A DNA stretch of 64,000 bases from Rhodococcus sp. 1163 (GCF_002091985.1 NZ_MKKX01000017.1:1-64000), one strand, 5' to 3'. Shown: positions 35,362 to 45,606, counted from the stretch's first letter. Translations and numbers: made by a program. The notes: generated from the sequence alone by a model not told the origin.

Positions 35362-37908
35362 TCAGCTCAGGATCAGCTGATCCCCGTCGGGAGAAACGTC
35401 CACCGAGACGGGGTCACCGTCGCGGACCTTGCCCGCCAGCAGCAGCTTGGCAAGCTGATCGCCGATTGCCTGCTGAGTCAGCCTGCGCAGCGGACGAGCC
35501 CCGTACAGGGGGTCGTAGCCGCGCGACGCCAACCACATCTTCGCCGCCGGGGAGACCTCGAGCGTCAGCCGTCGAGCAGCAAGACGCTTGGCCAATTGGC
35601 CGAGCTGGATGTCGACGATCGACTCGAGCTGTTCCTCGGACAAAGCGTCGAACACGACGACGTCGTCGAGACGGTTGACGAACTCGGGCTTGAACGCCCG
35701 CCGGACCGCATCCATGACCTGTTCCTTGTCACCACCTGCCCCGAGATTCGAGGTGAGGATCAAGATGGTGTTGCGGAAGTCGACCGTGCGGCCCTGGCCG
35801 TCGGTCAACCTGCCCTCGTCGAGCACGGCGAGCAGGATGTCGAAGACGTCTGGGTGCGCCTTCTCGACCTCGTCGAACAGCACGACGGTGTACGGACGCC
35901 TACGGACTGCTTCGGTGAGCTGCCCGCCTGCTTCGTACCCGACGTAGCCGGGAGGTGCACCGACCAATCGCGCTACTGCGTGCTTCTCGCTGTACTCGCT
36001 CATGTCGATGCGAACCATTGCGCGTTCGTCGTCGAACAGGAAGTCCGCGAGCGCTTTCGCGAGCTCGGTCTTGCCGACGCCGGTCGGACCGAGGAACAGG
36101 AACGATCCCGTCGGACGGTTCGGATCGGCGACCCCGGCGCGTGCTCGGCGGACCGCGTCGGACACCGCTTGGACGGCATCCTTCTGGCCGACGACGCGCT
36201 TGCCCAGCTCGTCTTCCATGCGCAGCAACTTCGCCGTCTCACCTTCGAGCATCCGACCTGCGGGAATTCCGGTCCATACCGCGACGACATCGGCGACGTC
36301 GTCCGGGCCGACCTCTTCCTTGAGCATGAGCCCTTCCTGCGCGGGCGTCGACTCGGTCTTGGCTGCGAGTTCCTTCTCCAGAGTCGGGATCCGGCCGTAA
36401 CGCAGTTCCGCGGCCTTGCCGAGGTCACCGTCGCGCTCGGCGCGTTCGGATTCACCGCGTAGGTTCTCGAGCTCTTCTTTGAGAACACGCACGGAGTCGA
36501 TGGCGGTCTTCTCGTTCTGCCAGCGGGTGCTCAACTGGTTGAGCTTCTCCTGGGAGTCCGCCAACTCGGCACGCAGCTTCTCGAGCCGAGCTTTCGACGC
36601 GTCGTCGGTCTCCTTCTCGAGTGCCATCTCTTCGATCTCGAGCCGACGAACCGACCGCTCCACCTCGTCGATTTCGACGGGCCGTGAGTCGATTTCCATG
36701 CGCAGTCTCGACGCGGCCTCGTCGACCAGGTCGATCGCCTTGTCTGGAAGGAACCGTGCGGTGATGTAGCGGTCGCTCAGTGTGGCCGCTGCGACGAGCG
36801 CCGAGTCGGTGATGCGAACACCGTGGTGGACCTCGTAGCGTTCCTTGAGTCCACGCAGAATTCCGACGGTGTCCTCGACCGAGGGTTCGCCGACGTAGAC
36901 CTGCTGGAATCGCCGTTCGAGGGCGGCATCCTTCTCGATGTACTTGCGGTACTCCTCGAGTGTCGTGGCTCCGACGAGTCGCAGTTCACCGCGGGCGAGC
37001 ATCGGCTTGATCATGTTGCCGGCATCCATTGCCGACTCACCGCTCGCGCCTGCGCCGACGATGGTGTGCAGTTCGTCGATGAAGGTGATGATCTGGCCGG
37101 CGGAGTTCTTGATGTCGTCGAGTACGGCTTTGAGCCGCTCCTCGAACTCACCGCGGAACTTCGCGCCCGCGACCATCGAGCCGAGGTCGAGCGACACCAC
37201 GGTCTTGCCTTTCAGGCTTTCCGGCACGTCACCGGCGATGATCCGCTGCGCGAGTCCCTCCACGATGGCGGTCTTGCCGACACCGGGCTCGCCGATGAGA
37301 ACGGGATTGTTCTTGGTACGACGCGAGAGGACCTGGACGACGCGCCTGATCTCGGTGTCGCGGCCGATGACCGGATCGAGCTTGCCTTCGCGAGCCTGAG
37401 CAGTCAGATCGGTGCTGTATTTTTCGAGGGCTTGGTAGGTGCTCTCGGGATCGGCGCTGGTGACGCGCGCACTCCCCCGGACAGCCTGGAATGCGTCGCG
37501 TAGCTCGTTGGCGCCTGCGCCGAGGCCGGTGAGGAGGTCGGCGACATCGGAACCACCTGTCGCGAGGCCGACCATCAGATGTTCGGTGGAGACGTACTCG
37601 TCGTCCAGTTCGGTCGCGAGCGCCTGTGCTGCGGTGATGGCCGCAAGCGCCTCACGTCCGAGCTGGGGAGTGGTTGTCGACCCTGTCGCGGAGGGCAAGC
37701 GGTCGACCAATTTCTGTGCTTCGGTACGCACCGCAATCGGGTCGACACCGACGGCCTTCAACAGGGGCGAGGCGATGCCGTCCGTTTGGTCCAGCAACGC
37801 CACCAACAAATGCGACGGGCGAATATCCGGATTTCCCGCTGCGGACGCGGCTTGCAATGCTGCGCTGAGCGCGGCCTGCGTTTTCGTTGTGGGGGTGAAG
37901 CTGTCCAT
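35362..37908 (-). CDS. clpB: ClpB disaggregase
   Basis: An 848-residue hexameric AAA+ chaperone that, with DnaK, pulls proteins out of aggregates. It has an N-terminal Clp repeat domain (residues 1-145), a first AAA domain with GEPGVGKT and [10 protein letters not shown], a coiled-coil middle domain (about 405-520), a second AAA domain with GPTGVGKT and [11 protein letters not shown], and a C-terminal D2-small domain. All key motifs are intact. A HAIR element 59 bases upstream indicates HspR control as part of the heat-shock response. Confidence 0.97.
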   Translation of the reverse strand: MDSFTPTTKTQAALSAALQAASAAGNPDIRPSHLLVALLDQTDGIASPLLKAVGVDPIAVRTEAQKLVDRLPSATGSTTTPQLGREALAAITAAQALATELDDEYVSTEHLMVGLATGGSDVADLLTGLGAGANELRDAFQAVRGSARVTSADPESTYQALEKYSTDLTAQAREGKLDPVIGRDTEIRRVVQVLSRRTKNNPVLIGEPGVGKTAIVEGLAQRIIAGDVPESLKGKTVVSLDLGSMVAGAKFRGEFEERLKAVLDDIKNSAGQIITFIDELHTIVGAGASGESAMDAGNMIKPMLARGELRLVGATTLEEYRKYIEKDAALERRFQQVYVGEPSVEDTVGILRGLKERYEVHHGVRITDSALVAAATLSDRYITARFLPDKAIDLVDEAASRLRMEIDSRPVEIDEVERSVRRLEIEEMALEKETDDASKARLEKLRAELADSQEKLNQLSTRWQNEKTAIDSVRVLKEELENLRGESERAERDGDLGKAAELRYGRIPTLEKELAAKTESTPAQEGLMLKEEVGPDDVADVVAVWTGIPAGRMLEGETAKLLRMEDELGKRVVGQKDAVQAVSDAVRRARAGVADPNRPTGSFLFLGPTGVGKTELAKALADFLFDDERAMVRIDMSEYSEKHAVARLVGAPPGYVGYEAGGQLTEAVRRRPYTVVLFDEVEKAHPDVFDILLAVLDEGRLTDGQGRTVDFRNTILILTSNLGAGGDKEQVMDAVRRAFKPEFVNRLDDVVVFDALSEEQLESIVDIQLGQLAKRLAARRLTLEVSPAAKMWLASRGYDPLYGARPLRRLTQQAIGDQLAKLLLAGKVRDGDPVSVDVSPDGDQLILS

Positions 37909-37966
37909 CGGTCACCTACTTTCTCGACTGAGCGTTTCGTGTGTCGCTGGATGTAACACTACTCAA

Positions 37967-37987
37967 GTTGAGTCTGTTCCGCTCAAG
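37967..37987 (-). promoter_or_regulatory. HAIR element (HspR operator) of clpB
   Basis: On the minus strand CTTGAGC-7-ACTCAAC is a close match to the HAIR consensus CTTGAGT-N7-ACTCAAG. An overlapping third half-site CTTGAGT lies at 37961-37967. HspR binding to such sites upstream of clpB is established in other actinobacteria. Confidence 0.8.
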
Positions 37988-38005
37988 TTCGCACAAGTGG
38001 CTCTG

Positions 38006-38629
38006 TCAGCGTCGCATCAGCCCGCGAGAAGTCGCGGCTGCAACCGCCGAGGTCCGCGAATCCACGCCCAACTTGGTGTAGATGTGCGCGAGGTGGGACT
38101 TGACGGTCGCTTGGCTCAAGAACAATTTCTGACTGATCTGCAGGTTGGAGAGGCCCTCTGCCACCAACCCCAGTACCTCGATCTCCCGCAGAGTCAGCGC
38201 GTTGTCCGGCGTCCTCATCCGGTCCATCAGCCGCGAGGCGATCGATGGTGCGAGCGCGGACTTGCCCGATGCCGCAGTGCGAACCGCAGCCGCGAGCTCC
38301 TCGGGGGGTGCATCTTTCAGCAGATAGCCTGCTGCCCCGGCCTCGATGGCGGCAAGGATGTCCGCATCGGTGTCATAGGTCGTCAGCACCAATACGTGTG
38401 GCCCGTCCGGGCGAGCACTGATCACCGCGATAGCTTCGGCACCGTTCATTCCGGCCCCGAACTGCAGGTCCATCAGTACGACGTCCACGTCGAGTTCGGC
38501 GGACACTTCGATCGCTTCCTCGGCGGTCCGTGCCTCGGCTATAACCTGAAAGTCGGGTTCGGTCTCCAATACGGCTCGCAATCCGGCGCGCACAACCGGG
38601 TGATCGTCTGCCAGCAGAAGGCGAATCAT
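38006..38629 (-). CDS. NarL/LuxR-family response regulator
   Basis: A 207-residue response regulator: acidic pair Asp8/Asp9, phosphorylation site Asp54 in VLMDLQFG, and conserved Lys in GYLLKDAP. It ends with a LuxR-type helix-turn-helix (REIEVLGLVAEGLSNLQISQ, then KLFLSQATVKSHLAHIYTKL). It partners the histidine kinase immediately upstream (ATGA overlap). The divergent ABC exporter is the most likely target. Confidence 0.93.
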   Translation of the reverse strand: MIRLLLADDHPVVRAGLRAVLETEPDFQVIAEARTAEEAIEVSAELDVDVVLMDLQFGAGMNGAEAIAVISARPDGPHVLVLTTYDTDADILAAIEAGAAGYLLKDAPPEELAAAVRTAASGKSALAPSIASRLMDRMRTPDNALTLREIEVLGLVAEGLSNLQISQKLFLSQATVKSHLAHIYTKLGVDSRTSAVAAATSRGLMRR

Positions 38630-39810
38630 GCTCGCGCCTCCAACGGCAAAGTGACGGCGATAGCGGTGCCCTCGCCGGGGGCGGTCTCCACCACCATCGT
38701 CCCGTTCAACGAGCGGGCTCGGGCTCGCATCCCCGGTAGCCCGAATCCTCGATCCGTGCGAGGAGGAAGCGCGTCGGGATCGAAACCCACTCCGTCGTCG
38801 ACGACGTCGAGGGCGACTTCGGTGTCCATGTAGCTCAGCGTCACCGCTACTCGATCGGCATTACTGTGCTGAACGGCGTTGGCGAGGGCCGATTGAGCGA
38901 TCCGGAGCAATGCGACCTCATGTGCGATCGGCAACGGAACCGGAGTGCCGGACAGCGTCCAATCGACCACCGGTCCACCAGCATGAAAGGCATTGGCGCA
39001 CAATCGTTCCAAGGCTGCGGACAACGAACTGTTCTCGAGGTCGGGCGGGGTGAGGGCACGAACGAAACGACGCGCTTCCTCCAGATTGCTCACTGCCGTC
39101 TCCCGGGCATGTACGACGTGTTCTTTCGCTTCGTCCGGCCGCTCGGGGAGCATTCGTTCCGACGCACGCAGCAGTAACTGAATACTCGACAGCCCCTGCG
39201 CCAAGGTGTCGTGGATTTCGCGGGCAAGACGCTCGCGCTCCGCGAGGGCCCCTGCCGCATGCTCGGCCGCCGCCAGTTCTCCGCGGGTCGCGGTGAGCTC
39301 CTCGATGAGCCTGCGCCGTTGTTCACTCTCCCGGTAGAGAGCGTCGTAGCCGAAGACCACCGCAACGGCGACCGTCGCTCCGAGCGCCGGCCCGATGACG
39401 ACTCCCACAGTGAGGGCACCTTGATGCCAGGAAAAACCACCGATCGCCGCGATCGTCGTCGCCGCAACAGCGGTCAGCCCCCATTTGGGGGACAGCAGGT
39501 GTAGTTGCAGGAAGTAGAGCGGAAACGCGACGTACACGGCCTCCGGACTCAACACGAGCAACGCGATCCAGAGAACACCGACCGCTACCAACCACTGCGC
39601 GGCCGCCGATCGAGAGGTTCGCGCCCTCGGCCACAACGCACCTGCCGTGTACACCGCGCCGAGAAGCACCGCGATGACGACGATCGCGACCACGTCCGGC
39701 GCATCGTCCAGAACCGCCCGCACGATCGAAAGCGCAACCAGTGCGACGAACATCAGATGTAGGCAGCCGCGCAGTACGCGAACGAGTGGGGTCTTCGAAG
39801 ACGGATCCAT
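38626..39810 (-). CDS. Sensor histidine kinase (HisKA_3 type)
   Basis: A 394-residue membrane sensor with about five to six N-terminal helices (residues 10-155) and no large extracellular domain, a HisKA_3 dimerisation region with phosphate-accepting His200 in REIHDTLAQGLSS, and an ATPase domain with NAVQHSNA, DDGVGFDP and GFGLPGMRARA. Membrane-embedded sensors of this kind beside ABC transporters usually sense envelope stress or a drug; the signal here is unknown. Confidence 0.92.
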   Translation of the reverse strand: MDPSSKTPLVRVLRGCLHLMFVALVALSIVRAVLDDAPDVVAIVVIAVLLGAVYTAGALWPRARTSRSAAAQWLVAVGVLWIALLVLSPEAVYVAFPLYFLQLHLLSPKWGLTAVAATTIAAIGGFSWHQGALTVGVVIGPALGATVAVAVVFGYDALYRESEQRRRLIEELTATRGELAAAEHAAGALAERERLAREIHDTLAQGLSSIQLLLRASERMLPERPDEAKEHVVHARETAVSNLEEARRFVRALTPPDLENSSLSAALERLCANAFHAGGPVVDWTLSGTPVPLPIAHEVALLRIAQSALANAVQHSNADRVAVTLSYMDTEVALDVVDDGVGFDPDALPPRTDRGFGLPGMRARARSLNGTMVVETAPGEGTAIAVTLPLEARA

Positions 39811-39992
39811 AGATGCCTCAGTCTATCGAGGTCGACTCCCTGACTGCATCGTCCGAAAGGTGTAGCGGGTCCTCCCCCTAACGGCCTCACCTATGCAGTC
39901 TGCCGGTCGATGCCGAACACGCAGGTTCCGACCAGAGTTGAGATCAGTCACCGAGACCCCATTCGGTGGCATGCAAGGAGAGGCAAAAAGCC

Positions 39993-41078
39993 GTGTTCGT
40001 CGCCTGGAGAGATCTACTGTTCGCCAAGGGTCGGTTCGCCCTGATGGGCACCGTCATCATCCTGATCACCATGTTGGTCGGCCTGTTGTCCGGGCTCACC
40101 GCCGGGCTCGGGAAGGAAAGCACATCCGCCATTACCGGCCTGTCCGCGGACCGGCTGGCGTTTTCCGAGCCTGCCGCGGGTAAGTCGGTGTCGTTCACCG
40201 ACTCCACTGTCACAGAATCCATGTGGCAACAGTGGTCGAGCGTCGACGGCGTCGACCGAGCCGATCCCCTCGGCATCACCACCACCAAGGCCGAGGCCGG
40301 TGAGCACAGCGCTGCAATCTCTGCCTTCGGCGTGCAGCAGGGCTCGGCCCTGGCTCCCGAATCGGACCGCATAGTTCCCGGAACTGCCGTGTTGTCGACG
40401 TCCGCAGCCGATGAGCTCGACGTGAGCACCGGCGACGACTTCCGCCTCGGTGGGCAGCGTCTGACCGTCGCGGCGATCGACGGCGACGCCTCCTACAGCC
40501 ACACTCCGGTGATCTTCATGGACCTGGCCGCCTGGCAGACCCTGACCGGCGGCTCGTCGACCGGTCCGCTGTCGGCCACCGTGATCGGTTTGACCACCAG
40601 CGGCGACACTGCCGACCTGGCTGCAGCCGACGCGCAGATCGGTACCGACACCGTGACCACGTCCGATGCCAAATCTGCAATCGGTTCCTACACCTCGGAG
40701 AATGGTTCGCTCCAGCTGATGCGCGCGTTCATGTTCGCAATCTCGGCGCTGGTAATCGGTGCATTCTTCACCGTGTGGACCATCCAGCGCACCGGCGACG
40801 TCGCCGTCCTCAAAGCCCTCGGCGCGTCCACCGGCTACCTGTTGCGAGATGCGCTCGGCCAAGCAGTCCTGCTACTGACTGCAGGCACGGCGATCGGAAC
40901 CGCACTCGCCGCCGGCGTCGGAGCATTGGTCGGCGGGGCAGTCCCGTTCGTACTCGATATCGGCACCGTGGCACTGCCCGCACTGATCATCATCATCCTC
41001 GGCGCGATGGGCGCCGGACTGTCCATCAACCGCATCACCTCGGTTGACCCACTCACTGCACTCGGGAGCGCACGATGA
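39993..41078 (+). CDS. ABC transporter permease (FtsX/MacB type)
   Basis: A 361-residue permease with one helix near residues 16-36, a large extracellular domain (about 40-240) and three more helices at about 250-345, the MacB/FtsX layout. The GTG at 39993 follows AAGGAGAGG at good spacing. The last bases overlap the ATPase start (ATGA). A short inverted repeat CACCGA-8-TCGGTG (39949-39968) just upstream of the ribosome site is a possible operator for the neighbouring response regulator. A role in peptide, drug or lipoprotein efflux is inferred from the family. Confidence 0.9.
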   Translation: MFVAWRDLLFAKGRFALMGTVIILITMLVGLLSGLTAGLGKESTSAITGLSADRLAFSEPAAGKSVSFTDSTVTESMWQQWSSVDGVDRADPLGITTTKAEAGEHSAAISAFGVQQGSALAPESDRIVPGTAVLSTSAADELDVSTGDDFRLGGQRLTVAAIDGDASYSHTPVIFMDLAAWQTLTGGSSTGPLSATVIGLTTSGDTADLAAADAQIGTDTVTTSDAKSAIGSYTSENGSLQLMRAFMFAISALVIGAFFTVWTIQRTGDVAVLKALGASTGYLLRDALGQAVLLLTAGTAIGTALAAGVGALVGGAVPFVLDIGTVALPALIIIILGAMGAGLSINRITSVDPLTALGSAR

Positions 41079-41761
41079 GCTTGAACCTGACCGACATCAC
41101 CCTCACCTACCCCGACGGCGCCGGCCGCCTCACCGCCCTGGACAGCGTCGACCTGACTGTCGAAAAGGGCACGATGACAGCGATCATCGGGCCGTCCGGC
41201 TCCGGGAAGTCCAGCCTGCTCGCCGTCGCGGCAACCCTGATCACGCCCGACCACGGCCACGTCGTCATCGACGGGGTTTCGACCGATTCATTGTCCCGCG
41301 GCGATTTGACCACTCTGCGCCGCAACAAGGTCGGCATGGTTTTCCAACAACCGAACCTGCTCCCCTCGCTGACCGCAGTCGAGCAGCTGCAGGTCATCGC
41401 ACACATCAACGGCCACTCTCCGCGGGCGGCAAAAGAAAAGGCGTTGGCGATGCTCGATTCTGTCGGGCTGGGTAAGGAAGCAGACAAGCGACCGAACCAG
41501 TTGTCCGGTGGTCAACGTCAGCGGGTCAACATCGTCAGAGCCATGATGAACGACCCCGCGGTGTTGCTCGTCGACGAGCCCACCAGCGCGCTGGACCAAG
41601 AGCGCGGTGCGGCGATCTTGGACCTCATCACCACCCTGACGCACCGCAACGCGACCGCTACAGTGGTCGTCACGCACGACCACTCTCATCTATCCGCCAT
41701 GGACAACGTCGTCGAAATCATCGACGGAGTTCTGCGGACCTCGGTGAAGAGCGGCGCCTGA
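41075..41761 (+). CDS. ABC transporter ATPase (LolD/MacB type)
   Basis: A 228-residue ATPase with Walker A GPSGSGKSS, Q-loop VFQQPNLLPSL, signature LSGGQRQRVN, Walker B VLLVDEPTSALD and H-loop VVVTHDHS. It is coupled to the permease and makes a complete two-gene transporter divergent from the two-component system. Confidence 0.94.
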   Translation: MSLNLTDITLTYPDGAGRLTALDSVDLTVEKGTMTAIIGPSGSGKSSLLAVAATLITPDHGHVVIDGVSTDSLSRGDLTTLRRNKVGMVFQQPNLLPSLTAVEQLQVIAHINGHSPRAAKEKALAMLDSVGLGKEADKRPNQLSGGQRQRVNIVRAMMNDPAVLLVDEPTSALDQERGAAILDLITTLTHRNATATVVVTHDHSHLSAMDNVVEIIDGVLRTSVKSGA

Positions 41762-41784
41762 TCGAGGAGAGGTCGACTATCGTC

Positions 41785-41829
41785 ACCTCCGTTCGTCTAG
41801 TTTGGTAGTCGGGCTACTGGGACGGAGGT
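41785..41829 (+). promoter_or_regulatory. Leader hairpin that can mask the ribosome site
   Basis: ACCTCCGTTC (41785-41794) can pair with GGACGGAGGT (41820-41829), ten pairs with one G-U, and the second arm contains the GGAGG of the next gene, seven bases before its ATG. A small GTAG-5-CTAC hairpin nests in the loop. Confidence 0.5.
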
Positions 41830-41835
41830 TGGTTC

Positions 41836-42999
41836 ATGCAGGACGAGCGAGCTATTGCCCTGATCCGGGCCGGTTTCAAATCGGTGCAGGCCGCCGAGGA
41901 TGGTCCGGATCGGTTGGCCCGCTCCTTTTTTGCACACCTGTTCGCACAGAATCCGGACTTCCGGACGCTCTTTCCGGTGTCGATGGATCAACTCCGTCGC
42001 CATTTCGTTCTTGCACTGGGCTACATATTCGACAATCTCGACAAGACGGACCAGGTCGAACCGTTTCTCGAGCAACTCGGACGCGATCACCGAAAGCACG
42101 CAATCACCGGCGCACACTTTCGCGCAGGGCAGTCCGCGCTCATTGCGGCCTTCCGTGGTTTCGTAGGTAACGAGGTGTGGACCGAAGAAGTCGAAGCGGC
42201 CTGGACCGACACGCTCGATGCAGTGAGCCGCAGCATGGCGGTAGCAGCGGACAACGACGAGTTGCCGCCGTATTGGGGTGCGACCGTCGTCGAGCACCAC
42301 CGGGTACTCGACGATCTGGCGATCATTCGACTGAAGGTCGACGAGCCGATTCCCTACTACCCGGGCCAATATGTCAGCGTTCGAATTCCCCAACGCCCCA
42401 ATCTGTGGCGATACCTCTCACCGGCGATACCGAGTAATCCACAGGGGGAGATCGAATTTCACGTTCGGCGCGTCTCGGGAGGATGGGTCAGTCCCGCGAT
42501 GGTCTCCGAGGTATCTATCGGCGACAGGTGGGCGATAAGTCCTCCTCTCGGCGGCATGTCCATCGATCGAAACAGTCACGAGGACGTGCTGATGATTGCC
42601 GGCGGAACCGGGATTGCGCCGCTACGAGCGCAGATCATGGACATGGCGTTGCGCAGCACCAACCCACGCGTTCACCTGTTCGTCAGCGGCGTGTACCCGT
42701 GCGATCTGTACGACATCGAAACGCTGTGGCAGATTTCGCTGTCGAATCCATGGTTGACGGTAGTTCCGGTGACCGAGGATTACGAGGACCCCTGGTGGTA
42801 CTCCGGTCCTACGCGTGAACTGCCGTGGGGAATGCATCGTCAACTCTATGGTCAGATCAGCACTGTCGTAACGCAATTCGGCTCATGGGCGGACCGGCAA
42901 ATTCAGATATCCGGATCCCCCTCGATGGTGCGTACGACCATGTACGCACTGCGCAGAAGCGGTACGCCGATGGAGCACATACAGCACGATCCGCTCTAG
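41836..42999 (+). CDS. Type II flavohaemoglobin-like protein (Rv0385-like)
   Basis: A 387-residue fusion of a globin domain (1-145) with a ferredoxin-NADP reductase-like FAD/NAD domain (about 150-387). The probable proximal haem ligand is His85 in LGRDHRKHA. FAD-binding WRYLSPA and nucleotide-binding MIAGGTGIAPLR are present, but the reductase part departs from classical Hmp proteins. Related mycobacterial type II proteins lack strong NO dioxygenase activity and have been linked to D-lactate and membrane redox chemistry. The strong ribosome site can be hidden by its leader. Confidence 0.88.
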   Translation: MQDERAIALIRAGFKSVQAAEDGPDRLARSFFAHLFAQNPDFRTLFPVSMDQLRRHFVLALGYIFDNLDKTDQVEPFLEQLGRDHRKHAITGAHFRAGQSALIAAFRGFVGNEVWTEEVEAAWTDTLDAVSRSMAVAADNDELPPYWGATVVEHHRVLDDLAIIRLKVDEPIPYYPGQYVSVRIPQRPNLWRYLSPAIPSNPQGEIEFHVRRVSGGWVSPAMVSEVSIGDRWAISPPLGGMSIDRNSHEDVLMIAGGTGIAPLRAQIMDMALRSTNPRVHLFVSGVYPCDLYDIETLWQISLSNPWLTVVPVTEDYEDPWWYSGPTRELPWGMHRQLYGQISTVVTQFGSWADRQIQISGSPSMVRTTMYALRRSGTPMEHIQHDPL

Positions 43000-44555
43000 A
43001 TATTGCTGCGCCCCTGCCAGTACGGATCCCGCAGTGTGCGCTTGTACAACTTTCCGTTCGGATCTCTGGGCAGCTCTGCTACGTAGTCCACGGACTTCGG
43101 CAGCTTGAACTTGGCCAAACGCTCACGCGCGAATGCCATGATCTCCTCGGTGAGTTCGTCACTGGGCTCGACACCCGCCTCCGGTTGTACGACAGCTTTG
43201 ATCTCCTCGCCCCAATCCACATGGGGTACACCGAATACCGCGATATCGGCGATCTTGGGGTGGTTGATCATCTCACCCTCGATCTCGGCGGGGTAGATGT
43301 TGACTCCCCCGGAGATGATCATGTCGGACTTACGATCACACAGGAAGAGATACCCGTCCTCGTCGAGGTAGCCGATGTCGCCGAGCGTGAAAAGGTCTCC
43401 CACTCGCGCTTCCGCGGTCTTCTTCTCGTCGTGGTGATATTCGAAACTGGAGCCGCCCATCCGCATGTAGATCTGCCCCGGCTCACCCACCGGAAGTTCG
43501 ATTCCGTCGTCGCCGAGCACCTTGACCACCGAGTTGGGCCATGCAGTGCCCACCGATCCGGGTTTACGCAGCCATGCTTCACCCGAGATGACGGTCCCAC
43601 CGCCCTCCGTCGCTGCATAGTATTCGGTCACCACAGGCCCCCACCACTCGAGCATGCGCCGCTTGACCTCGAGCGGGCACGGCGCAGCACCGTGGATCAT
43701 GAATCGGAGCGAGGACACGTCGTACTGCGCTCGCGCGGCTTCCGGTAGCGCCAGTAAGCGGTGGAACTGTGTCGGGACCATATGACTGTGCGTGACGCGG
43801 TGGCGGTCGATCAAGGCGAGCATCTCTTCCGGATCCCATCGATCCATCAGTATTACCTTGTGCCCCAATTGAATCGAGATAACTACGAAGTTCAGTACGG
43901 CTGTGTGATACAACGGCGAACCGCAGATATGCACGTGATCGTCGAATGGCTTGATCCCGAAGATTCCGAAGAAGCCACTCGATGCGAGTGGCACCTGGTC
44001 GGGGTCGGCGCCGGTGAGCGGGCGCCGGACCCCTTTCGGCTTTCCCGTCGTTCCCGAGGTGTAGAGCATCGGCCCACCCAGGGTGCGGATCTCCGGTCGT
44101 TCCTCGGACTCGCCGAGATCCTGCAGTGGGGTGAAACCGTCGATCGCGCCAACGGAGAACCGGCCTTCGACTCCGGATTCCTCGGCGGCAAAGGTCGCCG
44201 CCTCCGCGAAAAGATCCGATGCGACAAAGGCTTTCGCCTCGCTGTCCTTCAATATGTAGGCAACCTCGGGTCCGGTGAGGTGCCAATTGACCGCGACGAT
44301 GTACAACCCGGTCTGCAAAGCCGCGAAATAGAACGCGACGAGGTCGGCACTGTTGTGCAACATCATCACGACGCTGTCACCGGGCCGGAGACCCAAGTCG
44401 TGGAGGCCACGTCCATATTTGTTTGCCGTGGAAGCCAACTCGCCGAAACTGTACTCGCCGCCGATCGGGTCCACCAGGGCGATTCGATCGGGTTCCTCGG
44501 CAGCGATGTTCCACAATCCACCGCCTCGGGTCTGCGTATTGGTGTCGACGGTCAT
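42996..44555 (-). CDS. Acyl-CoA synthetase (FadD family)
   Basis: A 519-residue AMP-forming acyl-CoA ligase. The P-loop-like motif YTSGTTGKPKGV lies near residue 165, YYAATEGGG near 315, and the GDIGYLDEDGYLFLCDRKSD hinge near 400; the catalytic Lys is in PNGKLYKR near the C-terminus. A perfect KstR box 12 bases upstream of the start puts it in the sterol regulon, so it probably activates a sterol side-chain or related acid. It does not look like FadD19 or FadD17 by sequence; its substrate is open. Its stop overlaps that of the convergent flavohaemoglobin gene by four bases. Confidence 0.9.
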   Translation of the reverse strand: MTVDTNTQTRGGGLWNIAAEEPDRIALVDPIGGEYSFGELASTANKYGRGLHDLGLRPGDSVVMMLHNSADLVAFYFAALQTGLYIVAVNWHLTGPEVAYILKDSEAKAFVASDLFAEAATFAAEESGVEGRFSVGAIDGFTPLQDLGESEERPEIRTLGGPMLYTSGTTGKPKGVRRPLTGADPDQVPLASSGFFGIFGIKPFDDHVHICGSPLYHTAVLNFVVISIQLGHKVILMDRWDPEEMLALIDRHRVTHSHMVPTQFHRLLALPEAARAQYDVSSLRFMIHGAAPCPLEVKRRMLEWWGPVVTEYYAATEGGGTVISGEAWLRKPGSVGTAWPNSVVKVLGDDGIELPVGEPGQIYMRMGGSSFEYHHDEKKTAEARVGDLFTLGDIGYLDEDGYLFLCDRKSDMIISGGVNIYPAEIEGEMINHPKIADIAVFGVPHVDWGEEIKAVVQPEAGVEPSDELTEEIMAFARERLAKFKLPKSVDYVAELPRDPNGKLYKRTLRDPYWQGRSNI

Positions 44556-44566
44556 AGCTCCCAATC

Positions 44567-44580
44567 TAGAACTCGTTCTA
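44567..44580. promoter_or_regulatory. KstR box upstream of fadD
   Basis: TAGAACTCGTTCTA is a perfect 14-bp palindrome matching the KstR consensus TNNAACNNGTTNNA, placed 12 bases before the fadD start and touching the stop codon of the upstream oxidoreductase gene. Confidence 0.88.
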
Positions 44581-45606
44581 CTCCTTGAGCAAGGCCCCGA
44601 GTTCATGTACTCGATCTGCAGTATCTGCGGTCACCAGAAGCATCGTGACGCCAGCATCCTCCCACCGCTTCACCTCTTCGCGGACGTAATCGGCGTTTCC
44701 GATGATCATGGTTTCGGCAACCATCTCATCGGGCACCATCGCTGCGGCCTCGTCCTTACGCCCGGACTGATAGAGCTTGCCGATTTCCGCGACTTCGCGG
44801 TCGTAACCCATTCGGTTGTACACCTGGGCGTGAAAGTTCAGTTCCGGCGCGCCCATGCCTCCCACGTACAGCGCAATGGTCGGTTTGAGCCGCGCGATGG
44901 TGGCAGCTCGATCGTCGGTGAGCACTACCTGGCAGGTGGCAGCAACTTCGAAATCGGCTCGGCTGCGTCGCGCGCCCGGGCGGGCGAATCCCTCGTCCAG
45001 CCACCCGTTGTACATCGATGCAAGCCGCGGCGAATAGTAGATAGCCAGCCAGCCGTCCGCGATCTCGGCGGCGAGGGCAACATTCTTGGGACCTTCCGCA
45101 CCCAGCCAGATCGGCAGGTCCGCGCGCAGCGGATGAGTGATCGGCTTGAGCGGCTTCCCCATCCCCGTTCCGTCCACGGGCAGCGGATAGTGCGGCCCCG
45201 CACTGGTAACCGGCGCCTCGCGGGCGAGAACCTGCCGCACGATGTCGACGTATTCCCGAGTCCGAGCCAGTGGTTTGGCGAACGGTTGCCCGTACCACCC
45301 CTCGACGACCTGGGGGCCCGAGACGCCCAGGCCCAGGATCGCCCGCCCCCCGCTCAGATGGTCCAGCGTCAAGGCGTGCATGGCGCAATTCGTCGGCGTA
45401 CGAGCGGACAACTGCGCAACCGAGGTACCGAGCTGCACCGACTCCGTACGTGCACCCCACCACGCCAACGGAGTGAACGCGTCCGACCCCCAGGATTCGG
45501 CCGCGAAGATGGCGTCGAAACCGGCGGCCTCGGCCGCGTCGACCAGTTCGCCCGTGCCAGTAGGAGGCTGTGCACCCCAGTATCCGAGCTGCAATCCGAG
45601 CTTCAT
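44578..45606 (-). CDS. LLM-class F420-dependent oxidoreductase (Rv3520c-like)
   Basis: A 342-residue TIM-barrel protein of the luciferase-like monooxygenase class that uses F420 or FMN. Motifs are GLQLGYWGAQPP at the N-terminus, RAILGLGVSGPQVVEGWYG near 90-110, and IWLGAEGPKNVALAAEIADG near 165. In M. tuberculosis the equivalent gene lies beside the DUF35/ltp4/ltp3 genes and is in the KstR regulon. It is divergent from that set here, with a KstR-like box between them. Confidence 0.9.
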   Translation of the reverse strand: MKLGLQLGYWGAQPPTGTGELVDAAEAAGFDAIFAAESWGSDAFTPLAWWGARTESVQLGTSVAQLSARTPTNCAMHALTLDHLSGGRAILGLGVSGPQVVEGWYGQPFAKPLARTREYVDIVRQVLAREAPVTSAGPHYPLPVDGTGMGKPLKPITHPLRADLPIWLGAEGPKNVALAAEIADGWLAIYYSPRLASMYNGWLDEGFARPGARRSRADFEVAATCQVVLTDDRAATIARLKPTIALYVGGMGAPELNFHAQVYNRMGYDREVAEIGKLYQSGRKDEAAAMVPDEMVAETMIIGNADYVREEVKRWEDAGVTMLLVTADTADRVHELGALLKE

